A stretch of 64,000 nt of DNA, taken from contig NZ_BMLY01000004.1 in the NCBI RefSeq assembly GCF_014645555.1, forward strand, positions 239,786-303,785. Direction: 5' to 3'. Position 1 is the stretch's first letter. Every line of letters starts with the position of its first letter. The DNA comes from Silvimonas amylolytica (lineage in GTDB: Bacteria > Pseudomonadota > Gammaproteobacteria > Burkholderiales > Chitinibacteraceae). Shown here in pieces: positions 52,945 to 64,000 of this stretch. The notes under the pieces are model-generated. The model was not told the origin of the DNA. It saw only the letters and a list, made by a program, of their open reading frames with translations, and searched no databases. The position numbers were made by a program, and so were the translations under genes.

Positions 52945-53475
52945 ATGTCTGAATCCCTGTCCCCTCGCTCTTTCAACGACGATTTCACCGAATACCAGTA
53001 CGATGCCGTCATCGACAGCCCGGTAGGGCGGTTGGGATTGATCGCGCGGGGTGACGCGCTTGCGCGGATCGATTTCGCCCTCCCGGATACACCCCTGCAG
53101 GCACCGCAGGCCCCACTGTTACTGGAAGCCGCCCGGCAACTGGCACAGTGGTTTGCCGATCCTTATTTTGAGTTTGATCTCCCGCTCAAGCTGACTGGCT
53201 CGCACCACGAACTGGCCGTGTGGGAGCAAATTGCGCAGATTCCATGTGGTCAGACGCGCACCTATGCAGAGATCGCGGCAGCGATTGGTTCGGTCGCCCG
53301 AGCCGTGGGTGGTGCATGCGGGCAAAACCCCATCCCGCTGGTTATCCCTTGCCATCGTGTTGTGGCCGCCAATGGCGTGGGTGGCTTTAATGCGCATCGC
53401 GGCGGCGTGGATTGGGTGCCTATCAAGCGACAGTTGTTGCTCAAGGAAACCCGCGATCTGTTTTCGGATCTGTGA
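52945..53475 (+). CDS. ogt: Methylated-DNA-protein cysteine methyltransferase
   Basis: This 176-residue suicide repair protein has the active-site IPLVIPCHRVVAANG (Cys136) and the helix-turn-helix-like RTYAEIAAAIGSVARAVGGA. It removes O6-methylguanine. It ends 6 bp before xerD, so the two are probably co-transcribed. The ATG at 52945 is the first good start. Confidence 0.92.
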   Translation: MSESLSPRSFNDDFTEYQYDAVIDSPVGRLGLIARGDALARIDFALPDTPLQAPQAPLLLEAARQLAQWFADPYFEFDLPLKLTGSHHELAVWEQIAQIPCGQTRTYAEIAAAIGSVARAVGGACGQNPIPLVIPCHRVVAANGVGGFNAHRGGVDWVPIKRQLLLKETRDLFSDL

Positions 53476-53481
53476 CCGACT

Positions 53482-54393
53482 ATGGCGCTGACTGCAAACG
53501 AGATCCAGCAAGGCTGGATCGACCAGTTCATCGACAATATCTGGCTGGCCGACGGCCTGGCGCAGAACACGGCAGAAAGCTACCGCCGTGACCTCGTCAT
53601 CTGGGCGGTGTGGTTGCAAGAGCAAGGCAGCGACATGCGCGTTGCCCAGCGTGCAGATGTACAGGCATTTCTGGCGGCACAGGCACGCGAAACCAAAGCG
53701 GCGACCATGGCGCGCCGCATGGCCAGCATGCGCAAGCTTTATCAATACTGGTTGAACAATGGTCAGATTGATCACGACCCAACCCTGACTCTGAATACAC
53801 CCAAACGAGTACGGCCCTTGCCGAAAGAGCTGTCTGAAGCGCAGGTAGAGGCCCTGTTGGCTGCACCGGATGTGGACACCGAGGCCGGCCTGCGAGATCG
53901 CGCCATGCTTGAAGTCATGTATGCCACCGGTTTGCGGGTCTCTGAACTCATTGGGCTTGATCGCTCGGTACTGCATCTGACTGAAGGTTATCTGCAAGTC
54001 GTCGGAGGCAAAGGCGGCAAGCAACGGTTAGTGCCACTGGGGGAGGAAGCGCGGCACTGGATGCAGCAATATCTGGCCCGATCCCGCCCGATTCTGACCG
54101 CAGGCAAGAGCCAGGAATTGATTTTTGTGAATCAGCGCGGTGATCCACTTACACGTCAGGGGGCCTGGTTCATCATCAAAGGGTATGCCAGCCAGGCCGG
54201 GATTGATGCCAAACGGCTGTCCCCGCACGTGATGCGTCATGCATTTGCCACACACCTGTTGAATCATGGGGCAGATCTCAGAATGGTTCAGGTCTTGTTA
54301 GGCCACGCCGATATTGCCACCACGCAGATTTATACCCATGTCGCCACGGCCAGATTGCAGGCGCTTCATGCGCAAAATCACCCGCGCCGGTGA
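53482..54393 (+). CDS. xerD: Site-specific tyrosine recombinase XerD
   Basis: This 303-residue recombinase has the N-terminal SAM-like domain (QFIDNIWLADGLAQNTAESY) and the catalytic set Arg in ATGLRVSELIGL, Lys in VVGGKGGKQRLVPL, His-x-x-Arg in LSPHVMRHAFATHLL, His in LLGHADIATTQ and the nucleophile Tyr in IYTHV. With XerC it resolves chromosome dimers at dif. Confidence 0.95.
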   Translation: MALTANEIQQGWIDQFIDNIWLADGLAQNTAESYRRDLVIWAVWLQEQGSDMRVAQRADVQAFLAAQARETKAATMARRMASMRKLYQYWLNNGQIDHDPTLTLNTPKRVRPLPKELSEAQVEALLAAPDVDTEAGLRDRAMLEVMYATGLRVSELIGLDRSVLHLTEGYLQVVGGKGGKQRLVPLGEEARHWMQQYLARSRPILTAGKSQELIFVNQRGDPLTRQGAWFIIKGYASQAGIDAKRLSPHVMRHAFATHLLNHGADLRMVQVLLGHADIATTQIYTHVATARLQALHAQNHPRR

Positions 54394-54470
54394 AAGGTGA
54401 ATTTTCGGGAAATTGTGCCAGGCTGAGATATCACTTTTTTCTCATGCAGCCATTTCAACCGGAGATTTAC

Positions 54471-55301
54471 ATGGATTTGAACGCCGATTCCGTCGTGCAC
54501 TACAAGGATGTCATGATCGGCATCATTACCGCGTTCGGGGTCAAGATCATCGGCGCGATCATTTTCTGGGTGGTTGGCCGCTGGCTGATCAACTTTGCAG
54601 TGCGGATGGTCGAGCGCTCGCTCGGTAGCCAGAACCTCGATCCCACCGTGTTGCGGTATGTTGGGTCGATTATTACGGTGACCCTCAACGTCTTGCTGGT
54701 CATCGGAATCCTGGGCTATTTTGGGGTCCAGACCACCACCTTCGCGGCATTGATAGCAGCCGCGGGTGTCGCCATCGGCATGGCCTGGTCGGGGTTGCTC
54801 GCCAACTTTGCTGCTGGCGCGTTCATCATTGTGTTGCGGCCATTCAAGGTGGGCGATTTTGTCACCGTGGCAGGAGTTACCGGTACGATCAAGGAAATTG
54901 GCCTGTTTGTGACCGCGGTAAACACACCGGACAACGTGCTGACCCTGATTGGTAACAACAAGATTTTTGGCGATGTGATCCAGAACTATGCGGTGAATGA
55001 ATTTCGACGCGTTGATCTGAAAGCGCAGTTGGCGGGCTCGACCGACCATGCTGCTGCCATTGCGTTGCTCAAACAGAAAATTGCGGCCATTCCCAATGTG
55101 CTGGCAGAACCTGCGGTTGATGTGGAAATCCTGGAATTCAACCTGGTCGGCCCCGTGCTGGCCGTCCGTCCGTATTGCCACAACGACAACTACTGGCAGG
55201 TTTATTTTGATACCAACAAGACAATCCGCGAGAGTTTTGGTGAAGCCGGTTTTGCCGCGCCAATGCCAGCTCAGGCCGTGATTGTGCAGCAACAAGCCTG
55301 A
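54471..55301 (+). CDS. mscS: Small-conductance mechanosensitive channel
   Basis: This 276-residue MscS-type channel has the pore helix TM3 (AAGVAIGMAWSGLLANFAAG) and the beta domain (LRPFKVGDFVTVAGVTGTIK). E. coli MscS is 286 residues. The ATG at 54471 has GGAG six bases upstream; a longer frame from 54390 would not align. Confidence 0.93.
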   Translation: MDLNADSVVHYKDVMIGIITAFGVKIIGAIIFWVVGRWLINFAVRMVERSLGSQNLDPTVLRYVGSIITVTLNVLLVIGILGYFGVQTTTFAALIAAAGVAIGMAWSGLLANFAAGAFIIVLRPFKVGDFVTVAGVTGTIKEIGLFVTAVNTPDNVLTLIGNNKIFGDVIQNYAVNEFRRVDLKAQLAGSTDHAAAIALLKQKIAAIPNVLAEPAVDVEILEFNLVGPVLAVRPYCHNDNYWQVYFDTNKTIRESFGEAGFAAPMPAQAVIVQQQA

Positions 55302-55553
55302 GGCCAGCCGCAGACTGACGCATCAGGTGCCCGGGCTGGCCGCCGCGCTGGCCTGGGCGGGGGAGTTTGCAGGGGCGGCATAACAAAGATAAAAGGCGCG
55401 ATGAACCTTGCCAGGCGAGGGGCAGGGCATCGCTTTTGTGTTCCGGTTACGCTGGATAAACTGGCGCGTTGCCATCCTGGTCACGCGCCCGTAACCGTTC
55501 CTGCAAACGTACGTTTGGCTGTCTCCTCGCGTTTGGTGATGTGAAGGATGAGC
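55302..55553. other. 252-bp gap between mscS and the GGDEF-like gene
   Basis: It includes a GC-rich stretch and a terminator-like hairpin (about 55389-55438, CCTTGCC with GGCAGGG inside, AAAAGG/CGCTTTT outside) that may end mscS transcripts. Confidence 0.4.
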
Positions 55554-57164
55554 ATGGCCAGTACGCACGACAATACCGGCAAGGGGCAAGCCGGAGTCCA
55601 CGAAGGGTTGTCCTCAACGCTGGATGATCTGCGCATGCAGATCGAACTGTATCTTGAGAAAGGACTGGACTCCGCCGGGCACGAACGCCTGCTGAGCCGC
55701 ATCGGCCAGCTGCATGACACCGGAACGGGTTGGGTGGCGACCGGTGTGCGCGCTGCTGCGCAAGCCCTGGAACGCCTGTACCACGAATATCAGGCACATC
55801 CGCCAGAGGCGCGGGTTCATGGGGCTGCGCAGCTCCGGCAGGGCGTTGATCATCTGGCACAGGCGGTCACGCATTTTCTGGCATCGGGCCTGGAACACCT
55901 TACCGGTGCTATCCCGGGCGTTGCACCGCCGCCGGAGCATGTGGTGATTGTCAGCACCGATCTGGTGTCTGCTGAGTTGCTGGAGGTTGAACTGGCCTTG
56001 CAACTCCCCGGCGCGCAGGTTTCGTTGCAGGCCCAATTGCCGGATCAATCCGTCGATTTGTTGTTTCTGGATCTGGATGATCAGGCCGCGCCTTTTGTGG
56101 CGCTGGCGGATTTCCTGCCCAACGGCCCGCGGGCACCATCCCGTCTGGTTTGCCTGTCTAGTCAGTCCGACATTGCTACGCGGCTCGTGGCAGCGCGTTT
56201 CAATGCACAGGCCTTTGTCCATAAGCCGGTACACCCGGGTGAACTGGCTGAGCTGATCAATCGACTAGAGGAAGAGCGCAAGCATTCTGCTTATCGCATC
56301 CTGATTGTGGATGATGAGCCGGATGTGGCCGAGTACTACGCGGAAATCCTGCGCGAGGCCGGCATGGCGGTTGCACTGGCCAACGGGCCTGTGCAGATGT
56401 TTGAGAAGATTGCCCAACTCAATCCGGAATTGATCGTCCTTGATCTATACATGCTGGGCTGGAGTGGGCTGGAAATTGCCAGCGTGTTGCGGCAGCAACC
56501 GGCCTATATGGGCGTGCCAATTGTGTTTTTGTCGTCAGAGCATGCTCAGTCCAAGCGGCTTGAGGCCATGCAGCGCGGTGCAGATGATTTCCTCGTCAAG
56601 CCGATTGAGCCGGATTATCTGATCGCCGCCATTCGGGCACGGGCGTCGCGCTTCAGGTTGCTGCGTGAACAGCACACGCGCGATGCGTTGACCGGCGTGC
56701 TCGGGCGGCAGGCCATCATGCAATTACTGGATGTCGAAAGCGCCCGTTGCAAACGTAACCAGCAACCTCTTGCGGTTGTTATGCTGGATATCGACCGTAT
56801 GCAGCAGATCAATCAGGTGCTTGGTCATCAGAGTGGCGATCAGCTACTGCGGGCGTTGTGTGCCTTGCTGCGTCAGCGCTTGCGGGTGAGTGATGGCATC
56901 GGGCGCATCAAGGGTGGTCTGTTTTTGCTGGTGCTGCCAGATATTGAGCAGAGCGATGCGTTGGGCTTGATTGAATCGCTACGCTTGCGTTTCGCTCAGA
57001 CCGTATTGCCCGGACACAGGATGGCGCAGCCACCTGGGTTCAGCGCAGGGGTGGCGATCAAGCGCGTTTCAGAAAGTATTCCAGGTTTGCTGGAACGTAC
57101 GGAAAACGCACTGCATCAGGCCAAAACAGCGGGTGGAAATCGCGTGTATAGCTACTTTGAATAG
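55554..57164 (+). CDS. Double-receiver protein with degenerate GGDEF domain
   Basis: This 536-residue protein has an N-terminal helical region (1-125), a first receiver-like domain (about 128-240, Asp173 in LLFLDLDDQ), a second canonical receiver (248-365: ILIVDDEPDVAE, Asp297 in IVLDLYMLGWSGL, VKPIEP) and a GGDEF-type domain (375-536: MLDIDRMQQINQVLGHQSGD). The signature GGDEF is replaced by KGGLF (453-457), so cyclase activity is doubtful; it may bind GTP or act by dimerisation. The RBS AAGG suits ATG 55554, with ATG 55548 possible. It is followed by a terminator and by clpA in the opposite direction. Confidence 0.85.
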   Translation: MASTHDNTGKGQAGVHEGLSSTLDDLRMQIELYLEKGLDSAGHERLLSRIGQLHDTGTGWVATGVRAAAQALERLYHEYQAHPPEARVHGAAQLRQGVDHLAQAVTHFLASGLEHLTGAIPGVAPPPEHVVIVSTDLVSAELLEVELALQLPGAQVSLQAQLPDQSVDLLFLDLDDQAAPFVALADFLPNGPRAPSRLVCLSSQSDIATRLVAARFNAQAFVHKPVHPGELAELINRLEEERKHSAYRILIVDDEPDVAEYYAEILREAGMAVALANGPVQMFEKIAQLNPELIVLDLYMLGWSGLEIASVLRQQPAYMGVPIVFLSSEHAQSKRLEAMQRGADDFLVKPIEPDYLIAAIRARASRFRLLREQHTRDALTGVLGRQAIMQLLDVESARCKRNQQPLAVVMLDIDRMQQINQVLGHQSGDQLLRALCALLRQRLRVSDGIGRIKGGLFLLVLPDIEQSDALGLIESLRLRFAQTVLPGHRMAQPPGFSAGVAIKRVSESIPGLLERTENALHQAKTAGGNRVYSYFE

Positions 57165-57201
57165 TGCGGCGGACGCGGTGCTCGCAACACGCTCAAAAAA
57201 C

Positions 57202-57235
57202 AAAAGCCCCACCGGCGAACCGGGTGGGGCTTTTT
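57202..57235. terminator. Bidirectional terminator between GGDEF-like gene and clpA
   Basis: AAAAGCCCCACC (57202-57213) pairs with GGTGGGGCTTTT (57223-57234), with A- and T-runs on both sides. Confidence 0.9.
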
Positions 57236-57275
57236 ATATGGCGGTCAGTCCTTGCGGGCCGACCATCAAGCCAGA

Positions 57276-59546
57276 TCAGGCCGGGATAGCTTGTTCGTCC
57301 TCAGACAGCTTGAGTACGACCTTGTCATCATCGTCCAGGTCAATCGTCACTTCACCGCCGTGAGCCAGCTTGCCGAACAACAGTTCATCAGCCAGCGCCT
57401 TGCGGATGGTGTCCTGAATCAGGCGTGCCATCGGGCGTGCGCCCATCAGCGGATCAAAGCCTTTCTCTGCCAGCATTTCTTTCAGTGCCGGAGTGAAGTG
57501 AGCCTCTACCTTCTTCTCTTGCAGTTGCAGTTCCAGTTGCATCAGGAACTTGTCCACCACCTGCAGAATGATCTCGTGCGACAACGGTGCAAACGAGATG
57601 GTCGCATCCAGCCGGTTACGGAACTCCGGCGTAAACAGACGCTTGATCTCAATCATTTCGTCGCCGGTTTCCTTCTTGGCGGTAAAGCCCATGATCGCTT
57701 TGTTCATGGTCTCTGCGCCGGCGTTGGTGGTCATGATCACGATCACGTTGCGGAAATCCGCTTTGCGACCGTTGTTGTCGGTCAGCGTACCGTGATCCAT
57801 CACTTGCAACAGCACGTTGAAGATGTCCGGATGTGCCTTTTCAATTTCGTCAAGCAACAACACAGAATACGGGTGCTTGGTGACCTGCTCGGTCAGCAGA
57901 CCGCCTTGCTCAAAACCCACGTATCCTGGCGGTGCACCGATCAGACGGCTGACCGCATGACGTTCCATATACTCGGACATGTCAAAGCGGATCAACTCCA
58001 CGCCCAGTGTGTAAGCCAGTTGCCGTGCCACTTCGGTTTTGCCCACGCCGGTCGGGCCAGAGAACAAGAAGGCGCCGATCGGTTTTTGTGGGTTCCCGAG
58101 GCCAGCACGCGACATCTTGATGGCCGCGGACAACGCATCAATCGCCGGATCTTGCCCGAACACCACACTCTTCAGATCGCGATCCAGCGTCTTCAAGGTG
58201 CTCTTGTCGTCGTTGGAGACACTCTTCGGCGGAATACGTGCAATCTTGGCCACGATCTCTTCGATCTCGGGCTTGCCAATGGTCTTCTTCTGCTTGGACT
58301 TGGGCAGAATCTTCTGCGCTGCGCCCGCTTCGTCGATGACATCAATGGCCTTGTCCGGCAGATGGCGATCGTTAATGTACTTGGCCGCCAGTTCAGCAGC
58401 CGCAGACAGTGCCGTCGCGGTGTACTTCACGCTGTGATGCTTCTCGAACTTGTCCTTCAAACCCTTGAGAATCTCAACGGTTTGTTCAACAGTTGGCTCG
58501 ACCACATCAATCTTCTGGAAGCGACGCGACAGTGCGTTGTCTTTTTCGAAGATGCCGCGGTATTCAGTGTATGTCGTTGCACCAATGCACTTGAGCGTGC
58601 CGTTGGACAGCGCCGGCTTCAAGAGATTGGATGCATCCAGCGTGCCGCCAGAGGCCGCGCCGGCACCGACAAGAGTATGAATCTCATCAATGAACAGAAT
58701 GGCGTTGCGCTCTTCAGTCAATTGCTTGATGACGGCCTTGAGGCGTTGCTCAAAGTCGCCACGGTACTTGGTGCCGGCCAGCAACGCGCCCATATCGAGC
58801 GCATACACGGTTGCATCTGCCAGAATATCCGGTACTTCGCCTTCCACGATGCGGCGTGCCAGCCCTTCCGCGATGGCCGTCTTGCCGACGCCAGCTTCAC
58901 CTACCAGCAGCGGGTTGTTCTTGCGGCGACGGCACAGGATCTGCACCACGCGTTCCAGTTCTGAATCGCGGCCGATCAACGGATCAATCTTGCCCGCCAG
59001 CGCCTGCTGGTTGAGGTTCTGGGTAAAGTTCTCCAGCGCGCCGCCAGGGCTGACCTCGGCGTCGTGTTCTTCAGAACCTTGATCCGAGCGCGGTGGCTGC
59101 GAGGCGTTTGGCGTCGATTTGGTAATGCCGTGGCTGATGAAATTAACCACGTCCAGGCGCGTTACGCCTTGCTGGTGCAAGAAGTAAACGGCGTGACTGT
59201 CCTTTTCGCCAAAAATGGCAACAAGGACATTGGCACCGGTTACTTCTTTCTTGCCAGATGATTGCACGTGCAGGATGGCACGCTGGATCACGCGCTGGAA
59301 CCCAATGGTCGGCTGGGTTTCGACTTCCCCCGTGCCAGAGACCACCGGCGTATGTTCGGTGACAAAGTCCGATAACTGGTGGCGCAATTCATCCATATTG
59401 GCGCCACACGCACGCAGCACTTCTGCTGCAGACGGGTTGTCGAGCAGGGCGAGCAGGAGGTGCTCCACGGTGATGTACTCGTGGCGCTTTTGTCTCGCCT
59501 CCATGAAAGCCATGTGCAGGCTGACTTCTAGTTCCTGGGCGATCAT
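57276..59546 (-). CDS. clpA: ATP-dependent Clp protease ATP-binding subunit ClpA
   Basis: This 756-residue HSP100 chaperone has an N-domain ([20 protein letters not shown]), a first AAA module (Walker [31 protein letters not shown]) and a second ([34 protein letters not shown]). It unfolds substrates for ClpP. The ATG at 59546 follows GGAGG and overlaps the clpS stop in ATGA; a longer frame runs into clpS. Confidence 0.96.
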   Translation of the reverse strand: MIAQELEVSLHMAFMEARQKRHEYITVEHLLLALLDNPSAAEVLRACGANMDELRHQLSDFVTEHTPVVSGTGEVETQPTIGFQRVIQRAILHVQSSGKKEVTGANVLVAIFGEKDSHAVYFLHQQGVTRLDVVNFISHGITKSTPNASQPPRSDQGSEEHDAEVSPGGALENFTQNLNQQALAGKIDPLIGRDSELERVVQILCRRRKNNPLLVGEAGVGKTAIAEGLARRIVEGEVPDILADATVYALDMGALLAGTKYRGDFEQRLKAVIKQLTEERNAILFIDEIHTLVGAGAASGGTLDASNLLKPALSNGTLKCIGATTYTEYRGIFEKDNALSRRFQKIDVVEPTVEQTVEILKGLKDKFEKHHSVKYTATALSAAAELAAKYINDRHLPDKAIDVIDEAGAAQKILPKSKQKKTIGKPEIEEIVAKIARIPPKSVSNDDKSTLKTLDRDLKSVVFGQDPAIDALSAAIKMSRAGLGNPQKPIGAFLFSGPTGVGKTEVARQLAYTLGVELIRFDMSEYMERHAVSRLIGAPPGYVGFEQGGLLTEQVTKHPYSVLLLDEIEKAHPDIFNVLLQVMDHGTLTDNNGRKADFRNVIVIMTTNAGAETMNKAIMGFTAKKETGDEMIEIKRLFTPEFRNRLDATISFAPLSHEIILQVVDKFLMQLELQLQEKKVEAHFTPALKEMLAEKGFDPLMGARPMARLIQDTIRKALADELLFGKLAHGGEVTIDLDDDDKVVLKLSEDEQAIPA

Positions 59547-59857
59547 TCGTTTACCTCCATGATGCATTGGAGCGGGTGCTGATGTTGGCGGGCGTGCTCG
59601 GTAACCTGCGCCACTTTTGTCGCAGCGATGTCCTTGGGGAACACGCCGCAAATGCCTCGTCCTTCTGTATGGACTTTGAGCATGACTACGGTTGCCTGTT
59701 CACGATCCATCGTGAAAAAAGTTTGCAAGACGGCAACCACAAATTCCATTGGGGTGAAATCGTCGTTTAAAAGCACGACGCGGAACATGGAGGGAGGCCC
59801 GGTCCGGATCTCTTTCTCTACTAATTCCCGCTCAATTTGATGCTGTTGCGTCATCAC
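59543..59857 (-). CDS. clpS: ClpS adaptor protein
   Basis: This 104-residue protein has the ClpS core ([40 protein letters not shown]). It recognises N-degrons and hands them to ClpAP. It overlaps clpA by 4 bp. Confidence 0.95.
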   Translation of the reverse strand: MMTQQHQIERELVEKEIRTGPPSMFRVVLLNDDFTPMEFVVAVLQTFFTMDREQATVVMLKVHTEGRGICGVFPKDIAATKVAQVTEHARQHQHPLQCIMEVNE

Positions 59858-60096
59858 TATCCAACCGAGTTTCAGTTCTCATTTTGGCCCGGAAGAGGGC
59901 TTTTTCAAGCGTTTCCTGGAAACAACAGTTTGCATCTTCCCGCTTTGGCTTGCTTGACCTCTCAAGTAAATATCGCGTAAAACGAATGCGCGTTTGATGG
60001 ACAAGTTTCATGCTGTGCCGGTCTAACCCGCTGTACAGGTCTTGACTTCAAACCTCTGGCAATGCGTTAACTGTTTATCTTGGAGAAAGACCTAAT

Positions 60097-60300
60097 ATGG
60101 CAACCGGTACCGTCAAGTGGTTCAATGATTCCAAAGGCTTTGGCTTTATTACCCCGGACGAAGGCGGCGAGGACATCTTCGCTCACTTCTCCGCGATCAA
60201 TATGCCTGGCTTCAAGACCCTGAAAGAAGGTCAGCGTGTTTCGTTTGAAGTTGCTCAAGGCCCGAAGGGCAAGCAAGCTGCAAACATCCAGACCGCCTGA
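60097..60300 (+). CDS. Cold-shock protein, CspA family
   Basis: This 67-residue protein has [20 protein letters not shown] with RNP1 KGFGFI and RNP2 DIFAHF. It binds single-stranded nucleic acid. A TTGACT/TTAACT-like promoter lies about 50 bp upstream, and the gene is followed by a terminator. The family member (CspA, CspD or CspE) is not resolved. Confidence 0.95.
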   Translation: MATGTVKWFNDSKGFGFITPDEGGEDIFAHFSAINMPGFKTLKEGQRVSFEVAQGPKGKQAANIQTA

Positions 60301-60320
60301 TCAGGTTCTTGTCTGATCTC

Positions 60321-60346
60321 AAAACCCCGCGTTTACGCGGGGTTTT
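60321..60346 (+). terminator. Terminator of the cold-shock gene
   Basis: AAAACCCCGC (60321-60330) pairs with GCGGGGTTTT (60337-60346) around a 6-nt loop. Confidence 0.92.
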
Positions 60347-60495
60347 CTGTTTTCAGCGCCACCATCTTGCTGACACCGGGTGTGGTCTTGCTCCCTGACT
60401 ACCGTTCCACACTTGATACTGTAAATGGAGCAGGGGCGGAAAAATACAATAGTCCGCCGAATGTGTTCCCACGCCACACCTTTTGCACGGGCATG

Positions 60496-60522
60496 AAAAA
60501 GCCCCACCAGGGTGGGGCTTTT
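60496..60522 (-). terminator. Terminator of icd
   Basis: AAAAAGCCCCACC pairs with GGTGGGGCTTTT over a 2-nt gap (4-nt loop in practice). In the icd direction it ends in a T-run and lies 27 bp past the stop codon. Confidence 0.82.
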
Positions 60523-60549
60523 CTGTGTCATGCTTGATCGAATCAGCGC

Positions 60550-61773
<1,224 letters not shown>

Positions 61774-61813
61774 TAGGTACTTCCCATGCTTAAGATCAGG
61801 AAAACGCCGTGGC

Positions 61814-61887
61814 GTGGCTAACAAAAACCGGCTGGGGGCCTGCTCTGGCCTCGTGCGCGGATACTTCGGACGGTTTTTGTTAGCCAC
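61814..61887. repeat. 17-bp perfect inverted repeat upstream of icd
   Basis: GTGGCTAACAAAAACCG (61814-61830) and its exact complement CGGTTTTTGTTAGCCAC (61871-61887) are separated by 40 bp, between the icd start and the divergent rluE gene. No coding or target-site signature was seen inside. Operator pair, cruciform or small mobile remnant are all possible. Confidence 0.7.
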
Positions 61888-61992
61888 TCTTGCTGGCGTG
61901 GGCAAGCCGCAATTATCGCGTGAACGGTTCCGAAAGCCAAGCACGGCCGCATGTTTGCGCTGTCTGTCTCTGTGAAAGGTTAGAATGACACC

Positions 61993-62544
61993 ATGGACAA
62001 ACTGATTCTCTTTAACAAACCTTACGGCGTGATTTGCCAGTTTTCTCCCAGCCCGCCACATCAATGTCTGGCGGATTACGTGACTGTCAAAGACGTTTAT
62101 GCGGCGGGCCGTCTGGATACCGACTCCGAAGGATTGTTGTTGCTGACGAATAATGGTGCATTGCAGCACCGAATTGCCAATCCGAAACATAAACTGCCCA
62201 AAACTTACTGGGTGCAAGTGGAAGGCGAACCAAGTGATGATGGATTGGCGCCATTGCGAAAAGGTGTTGATCTGGGAGACTTCATCACCCGGCCTGCCAG
62301 CGTGCGCCGCATCGCCGAGCCCGCTGGCTTGTGGCCTCGCGTGCCGCCCATTCGCGACCGTAAAAACATTCCGGTGAGTTGGCTGGAAATCATCATCAGT
62401 GAAGGTAAAAACCGCCAGGTGCGGCGTATGACGGCTAAAGCCGGATTCCCTACTTTGCGGTTGATCCGTTATGCAATTGGTGAATACACAATTGATGATC
62501 TGCCCTCTGGCCAATGGCGCGAATTGCGATCGGCAGGAAAATAA
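61993..62544 (+). CDS. rluE: 23S rRNA pseudouridine synthase RluE
   Basis: This 183-residue enzyme has the catalytic [19 protein letters not shown] with the active Asp, the early [13 protein letters not shown], and [20 protein letters not shown]. It lies in the conserved icd/rluE/nudJ/mnmA neighbourhood. E. coli RluE modifies U2457 of 23S rRNA; the exact site here is inferred. Confidence 0.93.
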   Translation: MDKLILFNKPYGVICQFSPSPPHQCLADYVTVKDVYAAGRLDTDSEGLLLLTNNGALQHRIANPKHKLPKTYWVQVEGEPSDDGLAPLRKGVDLGDFITRPASVRRIAEPAGLWPRVPPIRDRKNIPVSWLEIIISEGKNRQVRRMTAKAGFPTLRLIRYAIGEYTIDDLPSGQWRELRSAGK

Positions 62545-62850
62545 ACCGGTCTAATACACAGGCGCAAAAAGAATCAATTTTTCCGGGAATAATTTCGCAT
62601 CTGAAACGCAGCCGTCCGGGCAGGTTATATCCATATCTCTTTTGGCGGATATTGAGGGACTGATTGCAATTGCTGTGAATGAATCCAGCCTGGATTGATT
62701 TAATCAAATGATGATTCTTTGACATTTGCCGGGTTTTGCAATTGCGCCGTAACAGCCAGCCAAAGCGCCTCGTCCACGTGACCGCATGATTGTGCCGCTG
62801 ACGCGTTGACCCCATTCAGGTAAAATCTCTTTTTGATTTCAGTGGGTTGC
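62545..62850. other. 306-bp gap between rluE and the Nudix gene
   Basis: It is AT-richer than its surroundings and probably holds the promoter of the Nudix-mnmA pair. A minus-strand frame over the end of the gap (starting within the Nudix gene) has no support. No terminator or RNA gene was recognised. Confidence 0.4.
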
Positions 62851-63306
62851 ATGATGTTCAAGCCCAATACCACCGTGGCCGCCGTGATTGAACGCGACGG
62901 CCGCTTTTTGTTTGTGCAGGAACGCATCCTGGGCGAGCTCAAGCTCAATCAGCCCGCAGGTCACCTGGAACAGCATGAGTCCATCGTCGCGGCCGCCGTG
63001 CGCGAGACCCTGGAAGAAACCGCGCATCACTTCGTACCGCAGTGGCTGACGGGTATCTACCAGTGGACGCCGCCTGAGCGCCCGGAACTGACCTATTTGC
63101 GTTTTACCTTCACGGGTGACATCACGGGTTTTGAGGCTGATCGCGCGCTGGATGAGGGAATTGTACAAACGGTATGGTTGACTCGGGACGAACTGGCCGC
63201 ACGTAAGGATGAGCATCGCAGTCCGCTGGTGCTGGCCTGCGTGGATGATTATCTTGCCGGCCGCCGTTACCCGCTGGACATCCTGCAAGACTTTGACCGG
63301 AAGTAA
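62851..63306 (+). CDS. Nudix hydrolase, NudJ-like
   Basis: This 151-residue protein has the Nudix box GHLEQHESIVAAAVRETLEE followed by TAHHFVPQWL, matching NudJ in length and neighbours. NudJ hydrolyses thiamine-pyrimidine and nucleoside pyrophosphates in E. coli. ATG 62851 and ATG 62854 are tandem starts. mnmA follows by 3 bp. Confidence 0.88.
   Translation: MMFKPNTTVAAVIERDGRFLFVQERILGELKLNQPAGHLEQHESIVAAAVRETLEETAHHFVPQWLTGIYQWTPPERPELTYLRFTFTGDITGFEADRALDEGIVQTVWLTRDELAARKDEHRSPLVLACVDDYLAGRRYPLDILQDFDRK

Positions 63307-64000
<694 letters not shown>

Noticed and set aside
54378-55295. Minus-strand open frame opposite mscS
   Set aside because: mscS is clear on the plus strand. The opposite frame shows no domain.
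57252-58964. Plus-strand open frame (570 codons) opposite clpA
   Set aside because: Antisense shadow of clpA; low-complexity and no known motifs.
60319-60531. Minus-strand small frame between the cold-shock gene and icd
   Set aside because: It spans two terminators and has no protein-like features.
61774-62514. N-terminal extension of the icd frame
   Set aside because: It would overlap rluE on the other strand and extend Icd far beyond its family length.
62700-62948. Minus-strand small frame at the Nudix gene start
   Set aside because: It overlaps the NudJ-like start and its upstream region, with no recognisable protein features.

Overview
The window is about 64 kb of GC-rich bacterial chromosome, densely coded on both strands. 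The type IV pilus block pilB-pilC-pilD followed by coaE, zapD and yacG, together with the icd / rluE / nudJ-like / mnmA arrangement, points to a betaproteobacterium, most likely of the Neisseriales (Chromobacteriaceae or Chitinibacteraceae type). That placement is inferred from gene content and protein character; no rRNA or tRNA gene was seen. No CRISPR array, insertion sequence or prophage was recognised.

Left third (1-33.5 kb) is accessory. It starts with the N-terminal part of a lipoprotein gene and a LuxR-type regulator. Several TetR-type divergons follow, each with visible palindromes between regulator and target: TetR with a TetX-like flavin monooxygenase (2433-4378), TetR with a TetA-like efflux pump (5281-7186), TetR with an aldo/keto reductase (23560-25371), and TetR with an AbrB-type membrane protein (27316-29287). 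Between them lies a 14-kb oligosaccharide island (9157-23483). On the minus strand an ABC importer (ATPase, two permeases, binding protein) is followed by a GH51 arabinofuranosidase and a GntR/FadR regulator. On the plus strand a second ABC importer surrounds a GH42 beta-galactosidase. A LacI-type regulator lies between the two. Neither hydrolase has a signal peptide, so imported arabino- and galacto-oligosaccharides (arabinogalactan or pectin side chains) would be cut in the cytoplasm. A LytTR two-component operon and a frameshifted MFS drug exporter close this region.

Middle (33.5-41 kb): an LpxH-like phosphoesterase coupled to a GT4 glycosyltransferase, mtfA, rsmJ, a resolvase-like DNA-binding protein that lacks the catalytic serine, apaH, and a pair of acyltransferases that resembles the ornithine-lipid genes olsB and olsA.

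Right part (41-64 kb) is core genome: yacG, zapD, coaE, pilD, pilC, pilB; a CNNM/CorC-type membrane protein and a YpjD-type protein next to ffh; rpsP-rimM-trmD-rplS; ogt, xerD, mscS; a double-receiver protein with a degenerate GGDEF domain; clpA-clpS; a cold-shock gene; icd; rluE, a NudJ-like Nudix gene and the 5' part of mnmA, which runs off the right edge.

No clearly undescribed multi-gene system stands out. The most interesting signals are the twin arabinan/galactan import operons with matching stem-loops behind both binding-protein genes, a G8-tract frameshift in an exporter, a LytTR-like direct repeat ahead of the LytTR operon, the degenerate GGDEF and resolvase-like proteins, and a perfect 17-bp inverted repeat ahead of icd. 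Start codons were chosen by ribosome-binding sites, family lengths and overlaps; residue positions are counted by hand and approximate.
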